From: Bacteroidetes bacterium GWA2_40_15
Lineage (GTDB): Bacteria > Bacteroidota > Bacteroidia > Bacteroidales > VadinHA17
Length of the DNA: 57,350 bases
Direction of reading: 5' to 3'
NCBI GenBank assembly: GCA_001768195.1
Contig: MENI01000017.1
Coordinates: 18,338-75,687, forward strand
How positions within the stretch are numbered: position 1 is the first letter of the stretch; every line of letters begins with the position of its first letter. The notes below the pieces were generated by a model. It saw only the letters and a program-made list of their open reading frames with translations. It made no database searches and was not told the origin of the DNA. Positions 33,002 to 41,042 of the stretch are shown in pieces. Both the position numbers and the translations under genes were made by a program.

Positions 33002-33613
33002 TCACTCACACCCCCCGTCAAGCTTTTTTGCAGCAACATGTTTTGCTTCGTAGTATTTTCTCTTGAGACTGTCGGGGAGACTGTTAATCTCCGTAAACAT
33101 TGTACCTGCTCTTTTCCTGTTTTCATACAGGGAATTTTCGCGGGCTGAGATCCTTTCGCCTGTAAAACGGCTGTTCATAACAGTGTTAAACCACTCATTA
33201 AGACCTCCTTTCATCACATAAATGTTCTTTAGCTTAAGTCCTTTGGCTATTACATATGCGTTGTTCGCATCATAATCTCCGTTGGAATAAAGGATAAACT
33301 TCATGTTACCGCTGCCGGAAATTATTCCGGGAGCAATTTCAATGAACCTGTCATAAGGGATATTTACTGAACCTGGAATGTTAAAACGGTTGAACTCGCC
33401 GGAGGACCTTAAATCGATAAGCAGAACAGATGAATCTTCAGTAGCCACGAACCTTGCAGCCTGGTCAACTGTAACCCATGATTTCTCATCGAGGGCATCC
33501 GAAAGCAAATTCTGTGGCTTTACCGTAAATGACCTGCTACCTGTTAAAGGCAGCAAAGCAAGAATAATTCCAATGCTCAAAAGAATTATTGACAGTTTTT
33601 CACGAGTATTCAT
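33002..33613 (-). CDS. Membrane-anchored rhodanese domain, catalytic Cys replaced by Ser
   Basis: 203 residues: one N-terminal helix (about 8-25) and a rhodanese domain (about 45-150). LLIDLRSSGEFNRFNIPGSV fits the family, but the active-site loop reads FILYSNGDYDA, with Ser110 where the persulfide-forming cysteine should be. The protein probably binds rather than transfers sulfur. The C-terminal 50 residues (TGERISARENSLYENRKRAG) are basic. It lies 10 bp after the YeeE gene, so the genes form an operon. Confidence 0.82.
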   Translation of the reverse strand: MNTREKLSIILLSIGIILALLPLTGSRSFTVKPQNLLSDALDEKSWVTVDQAARFVATEDSSVLLIDLRSSGEFNRFNIPGSVNIPYDRFIEIAPGIISGSGNMKFILYSNGDYDANNAYVIAKGLKLKNIYVMKGGLNEWFNTVMNSRFTGERISARENSLYENRKRAGTMFTEINSLPDSLKRKYYEAKHVAAKKLDGGCE

Positions 33614-33623
33614 TTGTTAAAGA

Positions 33624-34226
33624 TTAAATATTATCTGTTATGTCAGGTCTGGCAAATCTCTTCTCAGCAATCTCTGCTATCCAAAACATTACAAGGGCCG
33701 CGACGATCAGCAGCAGAGTAAATAGCCCGGGAGAGATACCCAGAGCCTCGTTGATTTTCACCGGTCCCTTATAAGTGCCGTTGGCCAGATTCTGAATGTA
33801 AGGATATGTTTCTGCAAAAAGGAAAGCACCAGCCAATCCCCCGGCAGCAAATACCATGGCATCAATTTTTCCGATTGAGAGTGCGCTTAATCCTGTCCCG
33901 GGGCAAAAACCGCCCATTATGAATCCTGCACCCATAATAATTCCGCCTATAATTGCTGCTTTTACATAAAATTCATTTACGAACACAAGATTGAGATCGA
34001 GCAGTCCGAAATAACTCAGTAACTGAGATCCGACAAGCGCGACTATGGCAGCTGTAAAGAATACTTTTATAACTGTTGTATCATATCCGTAAAACATACC
34101 GGCCAGTTTGCGGCTTGATGAAAAGCCTGCCTGTTCCAGCGCAAATCCGAATCCGATCCCTATCACCAGAGCAAACAGCAAATCAACCCATTCCGGTAAT
34201 CCTGTTAAAGTAACTATTGGTCCCAT
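33624..34226 (-). CDS. YeeE/YedE-family sulfur-compound transporter, half A
   Basis: 200 residues with about five membrane helices. GFALEQAGFSSSRKLAGMFYG at 27-47 and GGFCPGTGLSA at 105-115 (C108) are the family signatures. In the related thiosulfate transporter TsuA, cysteines at such GxC loops pass thiosulfate through the membrane. The length is half of TsuA, and a second half gene is next to it, as in the two-protein PmpA/PmpB arrangement. It likely works with the following gene. Confidence 0.85.
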   Translation of the reverse strand: MGPIVTLTGLPEWVDLLFALVIGIGFGFALEQAGFSSSRKLAGMFYGYDTTVIKVFFTAAIVALVGSQLLSYFGLLDLNLVFVNEFYVKAAIIGGIIMGAGFIMGGFCPGTGLSALSIGKIDAMVFAAGGLAGAFLFAETYPYIQNLANGTYKGPVKINEALGISPGLFTLLLIVAALVMFWIAEIAEKRFARPDITDNI

Positions 34227-34228
34227 TT

Positions 34229-34333
34229 CGTTATTTTGTTATTTTGTTGTTTTGTTATTTTGTTATGCTGTTTATTTGCGTTTGATGCTGGGTTAATAAC
34301 CCTGTGCCCTGCGCCCTTCGCCCTTCGCCTTTT
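34229..34333. repeat. T-rich octamer array followed by CCCTGCG heptamers
   Basis: About five units of TTGTTATT (8 bases, 34229-34268) are followed by CCCTGTG, CCCTGCG, CCCTTCG, CCCTTCG (7 bases, about 34301-34329). The block fills the gap between the two YeeE genes and touches the stop codon at 34335. Confidence 0.85.
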
Positions 34334-34334
34334 A

Positions 34335-34844
34335 TTATATCCAGTTCTTCCTGAAAAACCATGCAAATACATAGGCCGATCCGAATATGGCCATCATAGT
34401 AACAAATCCGGCAAGCGACAGTACCGCCATTCCCGATAGGGCCGCACCACTGGTACATCCTCTCGCAAGCTGTGCCCCGTATACGAAAAATACACCTCCC
34501 AGAAATGCAAAGACAAGTCTTCTTGTAACAGAAATATCAGGTGACTTCTCAACCTGTAACTTCAGTCTTTTTGATATTGCTCCGGAAATGAAACCTCCAA
34601 TCAACAATCCAAGCAATTCTACGGTAAGCCAGTTTTTTAAGGGCTTGTTCCCGTCTTCGAAATACTTGCCATAGTAGACTGAATTATCAGTATGCTGTCT
34701 GTCGACGGCACCAACAATTGAGACAACGCAATACTTAAGTCCTCCGCTTGCACCCAGTCCTCTTCCCGATAAGAACATTGCCATCAACAGCACCAGCCCC
34801 AATAAGGTTCCTGCAATGTATGGATTCATGTATTTATTCTTCAT
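34335..34844 (-). CDS. YeeE/YedE-family sulfur-compound transporter, half B
   Basis: 169 residues with about four membrane helices. It ends in the second family signature, LARGCTSGAALSGM (C130). A hydrophilic segment near 50-68 (QHTDNSVYYGKYFEDGNKP) probably faces the periplasm. Together with half A the two cysteine loops resemble a split TsuA/YeeE. It is the first gene of the minus-strand run YeeE-B, YeeE-A, Ser-type rhodanese, rhodanese-like protein. Confidence 0.85.
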   Translation of the reverse strand: MKNKYMNPYIAGTLLGLVLLMAMFLSGRGLGASGGLKYCVVSIVGAVDRQHTDNSVYYGKYFEDGNKPLKNWLTVELLGLLIGGFISGAISKRLKLQVEKSPDISVTRRLVFAFLGGVFFVYGAQLARGCTSGAALSGMAVLSLAGFVTMMAIFGSAYVFAWFFRKNWI

Positions 34845-35147
34845 ATTCTTATTGTTACGATTCTGGCTATAATTTTCGATACTACACTTTTAACATAATC
34901 GATATCAGGAATGTTCGGCACTAAAGGTAATAAAGTTCGGGGAAAGAGAAATATACTTATGGCGGCTCGTATTCAGGGATTACTTACCAACAGCCTTTGG
35001 TTATATTAAATAGCATGTTATCAGCACTTTAAATAACAAGTTAGAGTTAATCGCCTATATACCATGTTAATAACATTTGAACCTAATCTACATATAGTTG
35101 TTTGGAAGAGTATGAACTTTGTAAATAAATTAGAAATGAGTGAATTG
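34845..35147. other. Intergenic region with no recognised gene
   Basis: About 300 bp of AT-rich sequence between divergent genes. No open frame with protein-like composition, no array and no strong TAnnTTTG promoter was found. It should contain the promoters for both flanking genes. A near match, TATAGTTG (35093-35100), lies 47 nt before the transglycosylase-like start. Confidence 0.5.
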
Positions 35148-35555
35148 ATGAAAAAGATGGTAATAGCTGTCTTGTGTGTGTGTTTCTCACTGAACCTTTT
35201 TGCACCGGCAACAAATGCCCTTATTATTGAGCCTGCAGTTTCGGTGAATCCCTTCGGCAAGATCATATATGCAATTGGCATGGTTGAAACTAAACTTGAT
35301 ACTCTTGCATATAATGCTGAGGAAGATGCAGTTGGATATTTTCAGATCCGCCCGATCAGGGTCAGGGATTATAACCGGAGAACGGGAAGCAGTTACACTG
35401 TCAATGATATGTATGATTATAATATTGCGGAAAAAATATTCCTCTATTATGCATCCCAGATAGGACCGTATAACCTGGAAAAGATTGCAAAGAACTGGAA
35501 CGGTTCCGGACGAAAAACCAAAATCTACTGGAATAAAGTCAGGAAGCACCTTTAA
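35148..35555 (+). CDS. Small exported lytic-transglycosylase-like protein
   Basis: 135 residues from the ATG at 35148, chosen because MKKMVIAVLCVCFSLNLFA is a clean signal peptide. ATGs at 35064, 35112 and 35136 are possible. The mature part has IYAIGMVETKLDTLAYN with a candidate catalytic Glu, and AVGYFQIRPIRVRDYNRRTG, which recalls the goose-lysozyme/SLT fold (E, then GxxQI). YNLEKIAKNWNGSG near the end fits the NWNG motif of such enzymes. It would cut peptidoglycan, but it is short for the family. Confidence 0.65.
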   Translation: MKKMVIAVLCVCFSLNLFAPATNALIIEPAVSVNPFGKIIYAIGMVETKLDTLAYNAEEDAVGYFQIRPIRVRDYNRRTGSSYTVNDMYDYNIAEKIFLYYASQIGPYNLEKIAKNWNGSGRKTKIYWNKVRKHL

Positions 35556-35594
35556 GCCATTATCTCTTTCTGCGACTCTTCCTTTTATTTGTAC

Positions 35595-35602
35595 TACCTT
35601 TG
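35595..35602 (+). promoter_or_regulatory. Probable -7 element for truA
   Basis: TACCTTTG followed by C matches TAnnTTTGC. It lies 15 nt before the truA ATG, giving a very short leader. The -33 region has CTTTCTG and not TTTG. Confidence 0.45.
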
Positions 35603-35617
35603 CGGAAAAGACAATAA

Positions 35618-36394
35618 ATGGGAAGATATAAGCTTACGATTGAGTACGAAGGGACACGTTATGCAGGCTGGCAGATACAGAAGGGTGGAAAGACTATACA
35701 GGGTGAGATACTGGGTGCGTGCAGAGATTTATTTAAAAGTGAAGCAATCGATCTTTTCGGTGCAGGAAGAACCGACAGCGGTGTTCATGCTATCGGACAG
35801 ACTGCACATCTGGGGGTAGAAACCGACCTTGTTCCGCTTAAAATCAAATATGGAATAAATGACCGTCTTCCTCCTGATATAAGTATTATTCATGTCGGGG
35901 AAGCTCATGATAAGTTTCATGCCCGGTACGATGCCCATGCCAGAAGCTATATTTATCAGATAAGCAGAAGACGAACAGCTTTCGGAAAAAAATTTGTCTG
36001 GTGGATCAAGGATAATCTGGATATCAACCTGATGAACGAGGCTGCAAAAAACTTCCCCGGGTTAAAGGATTACATATCTTTCACCGATGAAGCAGGAGAA
36101 CAGTCATCAACCAAAGCAGAGGTTTTCCATGCATCGGTTTATGATTTCGGCGATCTGATCCTTTTTCACGTTATAGGTTCACATTTCCTCTGGAAACAGG
36201 TCAGACGGATGACGGGAGTGCTGGTGGAAGCAGGGCGGGGCAATCTTAAACCGGACGATGTTGCTTCGTTCTTCAAAGTTAAGTCTGATATACCTGCAAA
36301 ACTTACTGCCCCTCCAAGCGGATTGTTTCTTGAGAAGGTCTATTACAGGAATGAAGAGATATCATACACTGCGAATCCGGTCATAAGATTATAA
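35618..36394 (+). CDS. truA: tRNA pseudouridine(38-40) synthase TruA
   Basis: 258 residues. TruA makes pseudouridine at positions 38-40 of the anticodon stem-loop. The N-terminus MGRYKLTIEYEGTRYAGWQ and the active-site motif FGAGRTDSGVHA with catalytic D53 are typical, as is the C-terminal FLWKQVRRMTGVLVEAGRG. The enzyme is complete. It ends 2-3 nt before a heptamer block. Confidence 0.96.
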   Translation: MGRYKLTIEYEGTRYAGWQIQKGGKTIQGEILGACRDLFKSEAIDLFGAGRTDSGVHAIGQTAHLGVETDLVPLKIKYGINDRLPPDISIIHVGEAHDKFHARYDAHARSYIYQISRRRTAFGKKFVWWIKDNLDINLMNEAAKNFPGLKDYISFTDEAGEQSSTKAEVFHASVYDFGDLILFHVIGSHFLWKQVRRMTGVLVEAGRGNLKPDDVASFFKVKSDIPAKLTAPPSGLFLEKVYYRNEEISYTANPVIRL

Positions 36395-36396
36395 TA

Positions 36397-36436
36397 ACGG
36401 TACTCGGTACTCACTACCCCTCACCCCTCACCCCAC
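36397..36436. repeat. Heptamer block at the truncation point of an FAD oxidoreductase gene
   Basis: CGGTACT CGGTACT, then CCTCACC CCTCACC CC, in 7-base steps, follows the truA stop. It continues into the last codons and stop (36421-36423) of the truncated minus-strand gene. Confidence 0.75.
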
Positions 36437-36582
36437 CTTGCAGACTGTATACCTGCCGATATGCCACTTGTTGTGCCTCCTATTACAAGGACATCTGTAT
36501 TTAATTCTTTCTTTTCAGAGCATGATGCTGAAAGGAACAGTACCAGAACAAATATTGCGTAACTACAAAATTGTTTTCTCAT
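36421..36582 (-). pseudogene. Truncated FAD-dependent oxidoreductase (5' end only)
   Basis: 53 residues from the ATG at 36582. A lipoprotein signal (VLFLSASC) is followed by LNTDVLVIGGTTSGISAGIQ, a GxGxxG-type FAD-binding start (with GGTTSG), as in exported FAD-dependent oxidoreductases of several hundred residues. The frame ends in repeat-encoded codons (RWGEG, stop). Everything after the first Rossmann strand and helix is lost, so no function is expected. Confidence 0.8.
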
Positions 36583-36675
36583 AAAAGATGCTTTTTGCGA
36601 TATTTTCACCAAATATTCCTCCCAATTTACTATCTTTTCAGATTATACGAAAATCATTAACCAGAATCAAAAGCT

Positions 36676-37641
36676 ATGAAGAGAAGGGATTTCATCAAAG
36701 CTGCAGCAATTGCTGCGCCGGCTATCAGCCTGTTTCCGGCAGATCTTTCAGGAATAGAACGAAAAGCTGTTCCCGGTAAAATTGAAAAAAGATCCCTGGG
36801 GCGAACAGGGGAGATGCTTTCAATGATCGGATTCGGAGGCATAATTGTTATGAATGCCACTCCGGATGAGGCAACAGAATCAGTTAAGCTGGCTATCGAC
36901 TCAGGTATCAATTATTTTGATGTTGCTCCAACCTATGGCGATGCGGAAGTAAAACTCGGACCTGCACTGGAACCCTACAGGAAAAATGTTTTTCTTGCAT
37001 GTAAAACTACTCAAAGGAATAAGACAGGGGCATTGGAAGAGCTGGAAAAATCTTTGAAGAACCTTCGTACTGATCATTTTGACCTCTACCAGTTCCATGC
37101 TGTAACAACTATGGAGGATGTGGAAAAGATATTTGCCCCGGGAGGTGCAATGGAGGCTTACCAGGAGGCAAAAAAAGCAGGAAAGATAAGGTTCATTGGA
37201 TTCTCCGCACATTCAGTTGAGGCATCACTTGCCATGATGGACCGGTATGATTTTGATACAATTCTTTTCCCGGTAAATTATGTTACCTGGTATGCCGGCG
37301 ACTTTGGGGCACAGGTTCTTGAAAGGGCAAAACAGAAAAATATGGGTATACTGGCGCTTAAGGCAATGGCAAAAGGCCCCTGGCCAAAGGATGCTCCGGA
37401 TAAGGCAAAATATCCGAAGTGCTGGTATGAACCGCTTACCACTACCGATGATATAAAAATGGGACTGCGATTTACTTTATCTCATCCGGTAACTGCGGCT
37501 CTTACTCCGGGCGATACAGGGCTGTTCAAAATAGCGCTGAATATGAAGAATAGTATTAAGCCATTGAAAGTTAAGGAGATACTAGCAATAAAAGAAAAGG
37601 GTCTGGCAGGAAATCCATTGTTCAAATATCCAAGAACCTGA
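36676..37641 (+). CDS. Aldo/keto reductase with Tat-type signal
   Basis: 321 residues. The N-terminus MKRRDFIKAAAIAAPAISLF has the twin-arginine signal pattern. The AKR tetrad is present: D and Y in NYFDVAPTYGDAE, K in FLACKTTQRNK, H in LYQFHAV. GFSAHSVEASLAMMDRYDFD and the C-terminal KEKGLAGNPLFKYPR fit the AKR group common as exported enzymes in Bacteroidota. It would use NAD(P)H, unusual for an exported enzyme, though Tat allows export with cofactor bound. Substrate unknown. Confidence 0.87.
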   Translation: MKRRDFIKAAAIAAPAISLFPADLSGIERKAVPGKIEKRSLGRTGEMLSMIGFGGIIVMNATPDEATESVKLAIDSGINYFDVAPTYGDAEVKLGPALEPYRKNVFLACKTTQRNKTGALEELEKSLKNLRTDHFDLYQFHAVTTMEDVEKIFAPGGAMEAYQEAKKAGKIRFIGFSAHSVEASLAMMDRYDFDTILFPVNYVTWYAGDFGAQVLERAKQKNMGILALKAMAKGPWPKDAPDKAKYPKCWYEPLTTTDDIKMGLRFTLSHPVTAALTPGDTGLFKIALNMKNSIKPLKVKEILAIKEKGLAGNPLFKYPRT

Positions 37642-37675
37642 CGCCTGTCGCCTGTTCCCTGTCGCCTGTCGCCTA
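37639..37675. repeat. CGCCTGT heptamer array between convergent genes
   Basis: TGA CGCCTGT CGCCTGT TCCCTGT CGCCTGT CGCCTAT: 7-base steps start at the stop codon of the reductase gene (37639-37641) and end at the stop codon of the opposite lipoprotein gene (37673-37675), filling the whole gap. Confidence 0.95.
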
Positions 37676-38092
37676 TTTAGTATACTTAAGTGTCAGGTCC
37701 ATAGTTTTATCATAAATAAAATAGCATGGATTCTCGCACATATCTTCAGTATATCTTACCCGTGGTGTTGAAGAATCGACTACTGTATATGATTTATTAT
37801 TAACAATGTAAGTTGCAGTAATTGTATAAGTTCTGTTCAGAGAAACCTTCTTCTCATATTTTGAAGAATTAATGACTGTTTTTGAGTCATAAATTATATT
37901 GTCCTCAATTCTGCCTTCCCATAATGTAACCAGTACTCCCCGTTCGTTATTTGGGTCAAGTTCTGCTTTAATTATAACATCAAAAGGTTCCACAGAAGTG
38001 CAATCATCGCAATTGGTAAAATTTTTACTGTCCTCACACGAAAACATTGCAACGATAGTCAGTAGAAATATGATTCTGATGATTCTGGTCAT
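37673..38092 (-). CDS. Small lipoprotein of unknown function
   Basis: 139 residues with a lipoprotein signal (VAMFSC, Cys19). The mature part is beta-rich and includes six further cysteines, among them NCDDC and MCENPC, which could pair. KKVSLNRTYTITATYIVNNKS suggests an immunoglobulin-like fold. No family is recognised. It is 5 bp after the ankyrin-repeat gene, so it is probably its operon partner. Confidence 0.65.
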   Translation of the reverse strand: MTRIIRIIFLLTIVAMFSCEDSKNFTNCDDCTSVEPFDVIIKAELDPNNERGVLVTLWEGRIEDNIIYDSKTVINSSKYEKKVSLNRTYTITATYIVNNKSYTVVDSSTPRVRYTEDMCENPCYFIYDKTMDLTLKYTK

Positions 38093-38097
38093 TGTTG

Positions 38098-39564
38098 TTA
38101 TTTCCAGTTTATTCTCTTTAACCTGATATGCTGATTGTCAAAATAATAGTTGTATGCCATGCCAACTCTGAACCATACCGGCCCTGTTTTATAGTATTCT
38201 GATTTAATATATTCTGCTCCTGTAAAGAAGGAAATTGCGTTTTTCGTATATTTTAATGAGGCAGCCGGTATCAGTTTGAAACCATTGTCAGGTGTTCTCA
38301 TAGTTCCCCTGAACTGGTTCCCGAAAGTGTATCCTCCCGATAAGGAGGCAGATAGAATTAATTTCCCCCTGTCAATCCTGTCGGTAAGCATGAAATCTTT
38401 AAAAAAGCCCGCATATAACATGGCTCCCTTGTCATAATACTGAAAATAGCTATTCTCAGAATCTTCAATGAGTATCCTGGTATACCATAATTTCATATCG
38501 CATCCAACGGTAAAACCTGTATTCAGATAAGGTTCTTTAATTGAAATATTTAGTCCCGAGTAGAAATCATGGGGGGTAAATCTCGCCGATCCTGAAAAAG
38601 ATGCCTGGTCAATGCCAAATTTTACCTTGCCCGGGATGCCATTTTCTTTCAGAATTTCTCCTATCTCATTTCTTTTGTATTTTGAGACAATTTTATAGGG
38701 ATCAGTGCCATGGCTGTCTGCAGTTTTCCATTTGTCGCCTTTATTGATCAGGTAATTCACAGCATCTTTGTGCCCGAAGGCAATAGCCAGTGTAAGTGCA
38801 TTGTGATTATAATTGTTCCTGGTATAAATATCAACTCCGTATTTCCTGAGCATATCCATAATGATAGTGTCTCCATATGATGCAGCATTCAGAAAAGGTG
38901 TGTATCCCTCATCATCCCGGGCTTCCATATTTGCTCCGTTCTGGATCAGGAGATCAGCGATCTCAATATCCCCTGACAGTATTGCTGTATGTAAAGGAGT
39001 TATGCCATCATCTGTTTTAAAGTCAATTGATGCATCGTAGTACAATAGCAGGTCAGCTAATTCAATATATCCCATTAATGCTGAATAGTGAAGGGAGGTA
39101 GCTCCGTTAAAATCATTGAAATCGACGTCAGCTCCCGCTCTCAATAAGGTTTCGGCTATTTCGGGAGAGTTATTTTTTATAGAAATAAGCAAAGGAGTCT
39201 CATTATCTGAGGTTATATCATCCAGCCTGGGAAAATGTTTCAGGAGAGTTTTAACAGCTTCTAGGTGGTTGTTGGCAACAGCAAAAACAAGAGGAGTGGC
39301 TCCTTCATCGGTATATGAGTTAATATTCGCACCCAATTCAATAAGCCTGTCAATTTCTGTTGAAAGCCCCTTTGAAGCAGCGATCATGAGGTTATAGTCA
39401 AGCGCCCCGAAATACCATGAAGGGATGTATTCGATTGTATCAGAAGGCTGTATTTTATTATTGACTTGTCTATTTTCTCCACCTTGCGATAATGCAGCAT
39501 TTGGGAGGATTGACAGAAGAAAATAAATTACATACCAAAAAACTGATATTCTTTTTTCCGACAT
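38098..39564 (-). CDS. Exported ankyrin-repeat protein with a C-terminal beta domain
   Basis: 488 residues with a signal peptide (FLLSILPNAALSQ). About eight ankyrin repeats span residues 55-315, for example DEGATPLVFAVANNHLEAVK, DGITPLHTAILSGDIEIADL and DEGYTPFLNAASYGDTIIMD. A C-terminal part of about 170 residues (320-488) consists of amphipathic strands with many aromatic ends (SFSGSARFTPHDFYSGLNIS; YKTGPVWFRVGMAYNYYF), which suggests an outer-membrane beta barrel. An ankyrin periplasmic domain joined to a barrel would be unusual, so I report that part as inference. Confidence 0.75.
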   Translation of the reverse strand: MSEKRISVFWYVIYFLLSILPNAALSQGGENRQVNNKIQPSDTIEYIPSWYFGALDYNLMIAASKGLSTEIDRLIELGANINSYTDEGATPLVFAVANNHLEAVKTLLKHFPRLDDITSDNETPLLISIKNNSPEIAETLLRAGADVDFNDFNGATSLHYSALMGYIELADLLLYYDASIDFKTDDGITPLHTAILSGDIEIADLLIQNGANMEARDDEGYTPFLNAASYGDTIIMDMLRKYGVDIYTRNNYNHNALTLAIAFGHKDAVNYLINKGDKWKTADSHGTDPYKIVSKYKRNEIGEILKENGIPGKVKFGIDQASFSGSARFTPHDFYSGLNISIKEPYLNTGFTVGCDMKLWYTRILIEDSENSYFQYYDKGAMLYAGFFKDFMLTDRIDRGKLILSASLSGGYTFGNQFRGTMRTPDNGFKLIPAASLKYTKNAISFFTGAEYIKSEYYKTGPVWFRVGMAYNYYFDNQHIRLKRINWK

Positions 39565-39670
39565 GTCAGCAAAGTTAGTTTTTTGTTTTATTGTAACGAA
39601 TAATTCCGGATGTCATGGAATATTTTTTTTTGCATTGAATCAGGAACCAGATATCGTAAAAATCAAAAAT

Positions 39671-39703
39671 ATTGTTCATACACCGGAAAACTTCTTATTT
39701 TTG
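39671..39703 (+). promoter_or_regulatory. Promoter of the beta-lactamase-like / SRAP operon
   Basis: ATTG (39671-39674), then 21 bp, then TATTTTTG (39696-39703): a good match to the Bacteroidetes -33/-7 pattern TTTG-N19-21-TAnnTTTG. Transcription would start about 39710, close to the TTG start codon at 39727, which supports that start. Confidence 0.6.
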
Positions 39704-39726
39704 TACTCTGAATTATTACTAAACTA

Positions 39727-41040
39727 TTGAACAGGAACAGGAAGATATTGCTTATAACCCTGCTGGCATCAGTCGTTAGCTTTAATCCCGGAGCAAGAGA
39801 AACGAGTGTTGTTGTGGCTGATAAGCTTGTTCCCGGAAATGTAAGGCTCACAAATGACAGTTCAACAGGAAGTGAGTATGTCCCGGCTGAAAAAACAATT
39901 AACTCTTTTTTACGTAAATGGTCCATCGTAGGCGCTTCTGTGGCAATATCAAAAGACGGTAAGCTTATATACTCCAAGGGGTTTGGATATACTGATACAG
40001 CTTCAAAGACCGAAACTCAGCCATTCAATAAATTCAGAGTCGCGAGTATTTCAAAGCTGATTACGGCAGTTGCCATAATGAAACTCAGAGAGGAAGGGAA
40101 ATTGTCACTTAATGACAGGGTTTTTGGACCAGATGGTATTCTTAATGATCCTTATTTCAGCGAGCCGAGAGACAAAAGAGTTTATAATATAACTGTTGGT
40201 CATCTTCTGAGTCATGAAGGAGGCTGGTCACAAAGACATGGCGACCAGATGTTTATGCCTGTAACAGTGGCAGAGAAGATGGGTGTTGAGCCGCCTGCCG
40301 ATACCAAAACCATTGTCAGGTTCGCACTTAATAAAAGACTTCACTTTACTCCCGGAACCGGTCGTTCATATTCCAATCTGGGCTATTGTATCCTTGGTCT
40401 TATAATAGAGAAAGTATCAGGATTGTCCTACGAAGAATATTGTAAAAACGCTATTATGGAACCACTTGGTATCTATGATATGGCAATTGCAGGCAACCTT
40501 CCGTCAGAGAAAACTCCGTTTGAAGTAACATATTACGAAACTTCCGATCAGGTGTTTAAACCATCGATTTACGGAACAGGGGAGATGGTTACTCCAAGCT
40601 ATGGAGGAAACGACATTCGTTCATTGGGAGGAGCAGGTGCCTGGATTGCAACAGCTCCCGATCTGATGAGGCTGATGCTTGCGGTGGACGGATTCAGCAA
40701 CAGGCCCGACATTCTGAACAATGAGAGTATCCGCATTATGACAGACAATGAAAACGGATATGCACCGGTTGGATGGAAGACAACTATATATAACGGTACA
40801 TGGTGGAGAACCGGCTCATTTCCGGGAAGTGCGGGTATGATGAAACGGCAATCAGACGGCATATCCTGGGTGGTGCTTCTGAATTCAAGCGCATGGAACG
40901 GTCCGGAGATTTATTCCTATATCAACAATATGATGTACAGGGTTATATCGCAAATATCTGAGTGGCCTGAAAAGGATCTTTTTAATTATTCCCTTCCCGT
41001 TCCTGTCAATTTCACATCAACAGAAACTCTTTACTGGTAA
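39727..41040 (+). CDS. Exported serine beta-lactamase-like hydrolase
   Basis: 437 residues, starting with TTG. That start gives a signal peptide (KILLITLLASVVSFNPGA) and fits the promoter. Class C-type catalytic motifs are present: SISK (SxxK) in FRVASISKLITAVAIMKL, and YSN in GRSYSNLGYCILGLIIEKVSG. These mark the beta-lactamase/esterase/D,D-peptidase family. Such exported proteins are mostly esterases or peptidases, and resistance cannot be inferred. The next gene begins 2 nt after its stop, so it shares a transcript with the SRAP gene. Confidence 0.85.
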   Translation: MNRNRKILLITLLASVVSFNPGARETSVVVADKLVPGNVRLTNDSSTGSEYVPAEKTINSFLRKWSIVGASVAISKDGKLIYSKGFGYTDTASKTETQPFNKFRVASISKLITAVAIMKLREEGKLSLNDRVFGPDGILNDPYFSEPRDKRVYNITVGHLLSHEGGWSQRHGDQMFMPVTVAEKMGVEPPADTKTIVRFALNKRLHFTPGTGRSYSNLGYCILGLIIEKVSGLSYEEYCKNAIMEPLGIYDMAIAGNLPSEKTPFEVTYYETSDQVFKPSIYGTGEMVTPSYGGNDIRSLGGAGAWIATAPDLMRLMLAVDGFSNRPDILNNESIRIMTDNENGYAPVGWKTTIYNGTWWRTGSFPGSAGMMKRQSDGISWVVLLNSSAWNGPEIYSYINNMMYRVISQISEWPEKDLFNYSLPVPVNFTSTETLYW

Positions 41041-41042
41041 TT

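Noticed and set aside
39727-41040. Antibiotic-resistance beta-lactamase
   Set aside because: The family motifs SxxK and YxN are shared with esterases and D,D-peptidases; no evidence for beta-lactam hydrolysis.
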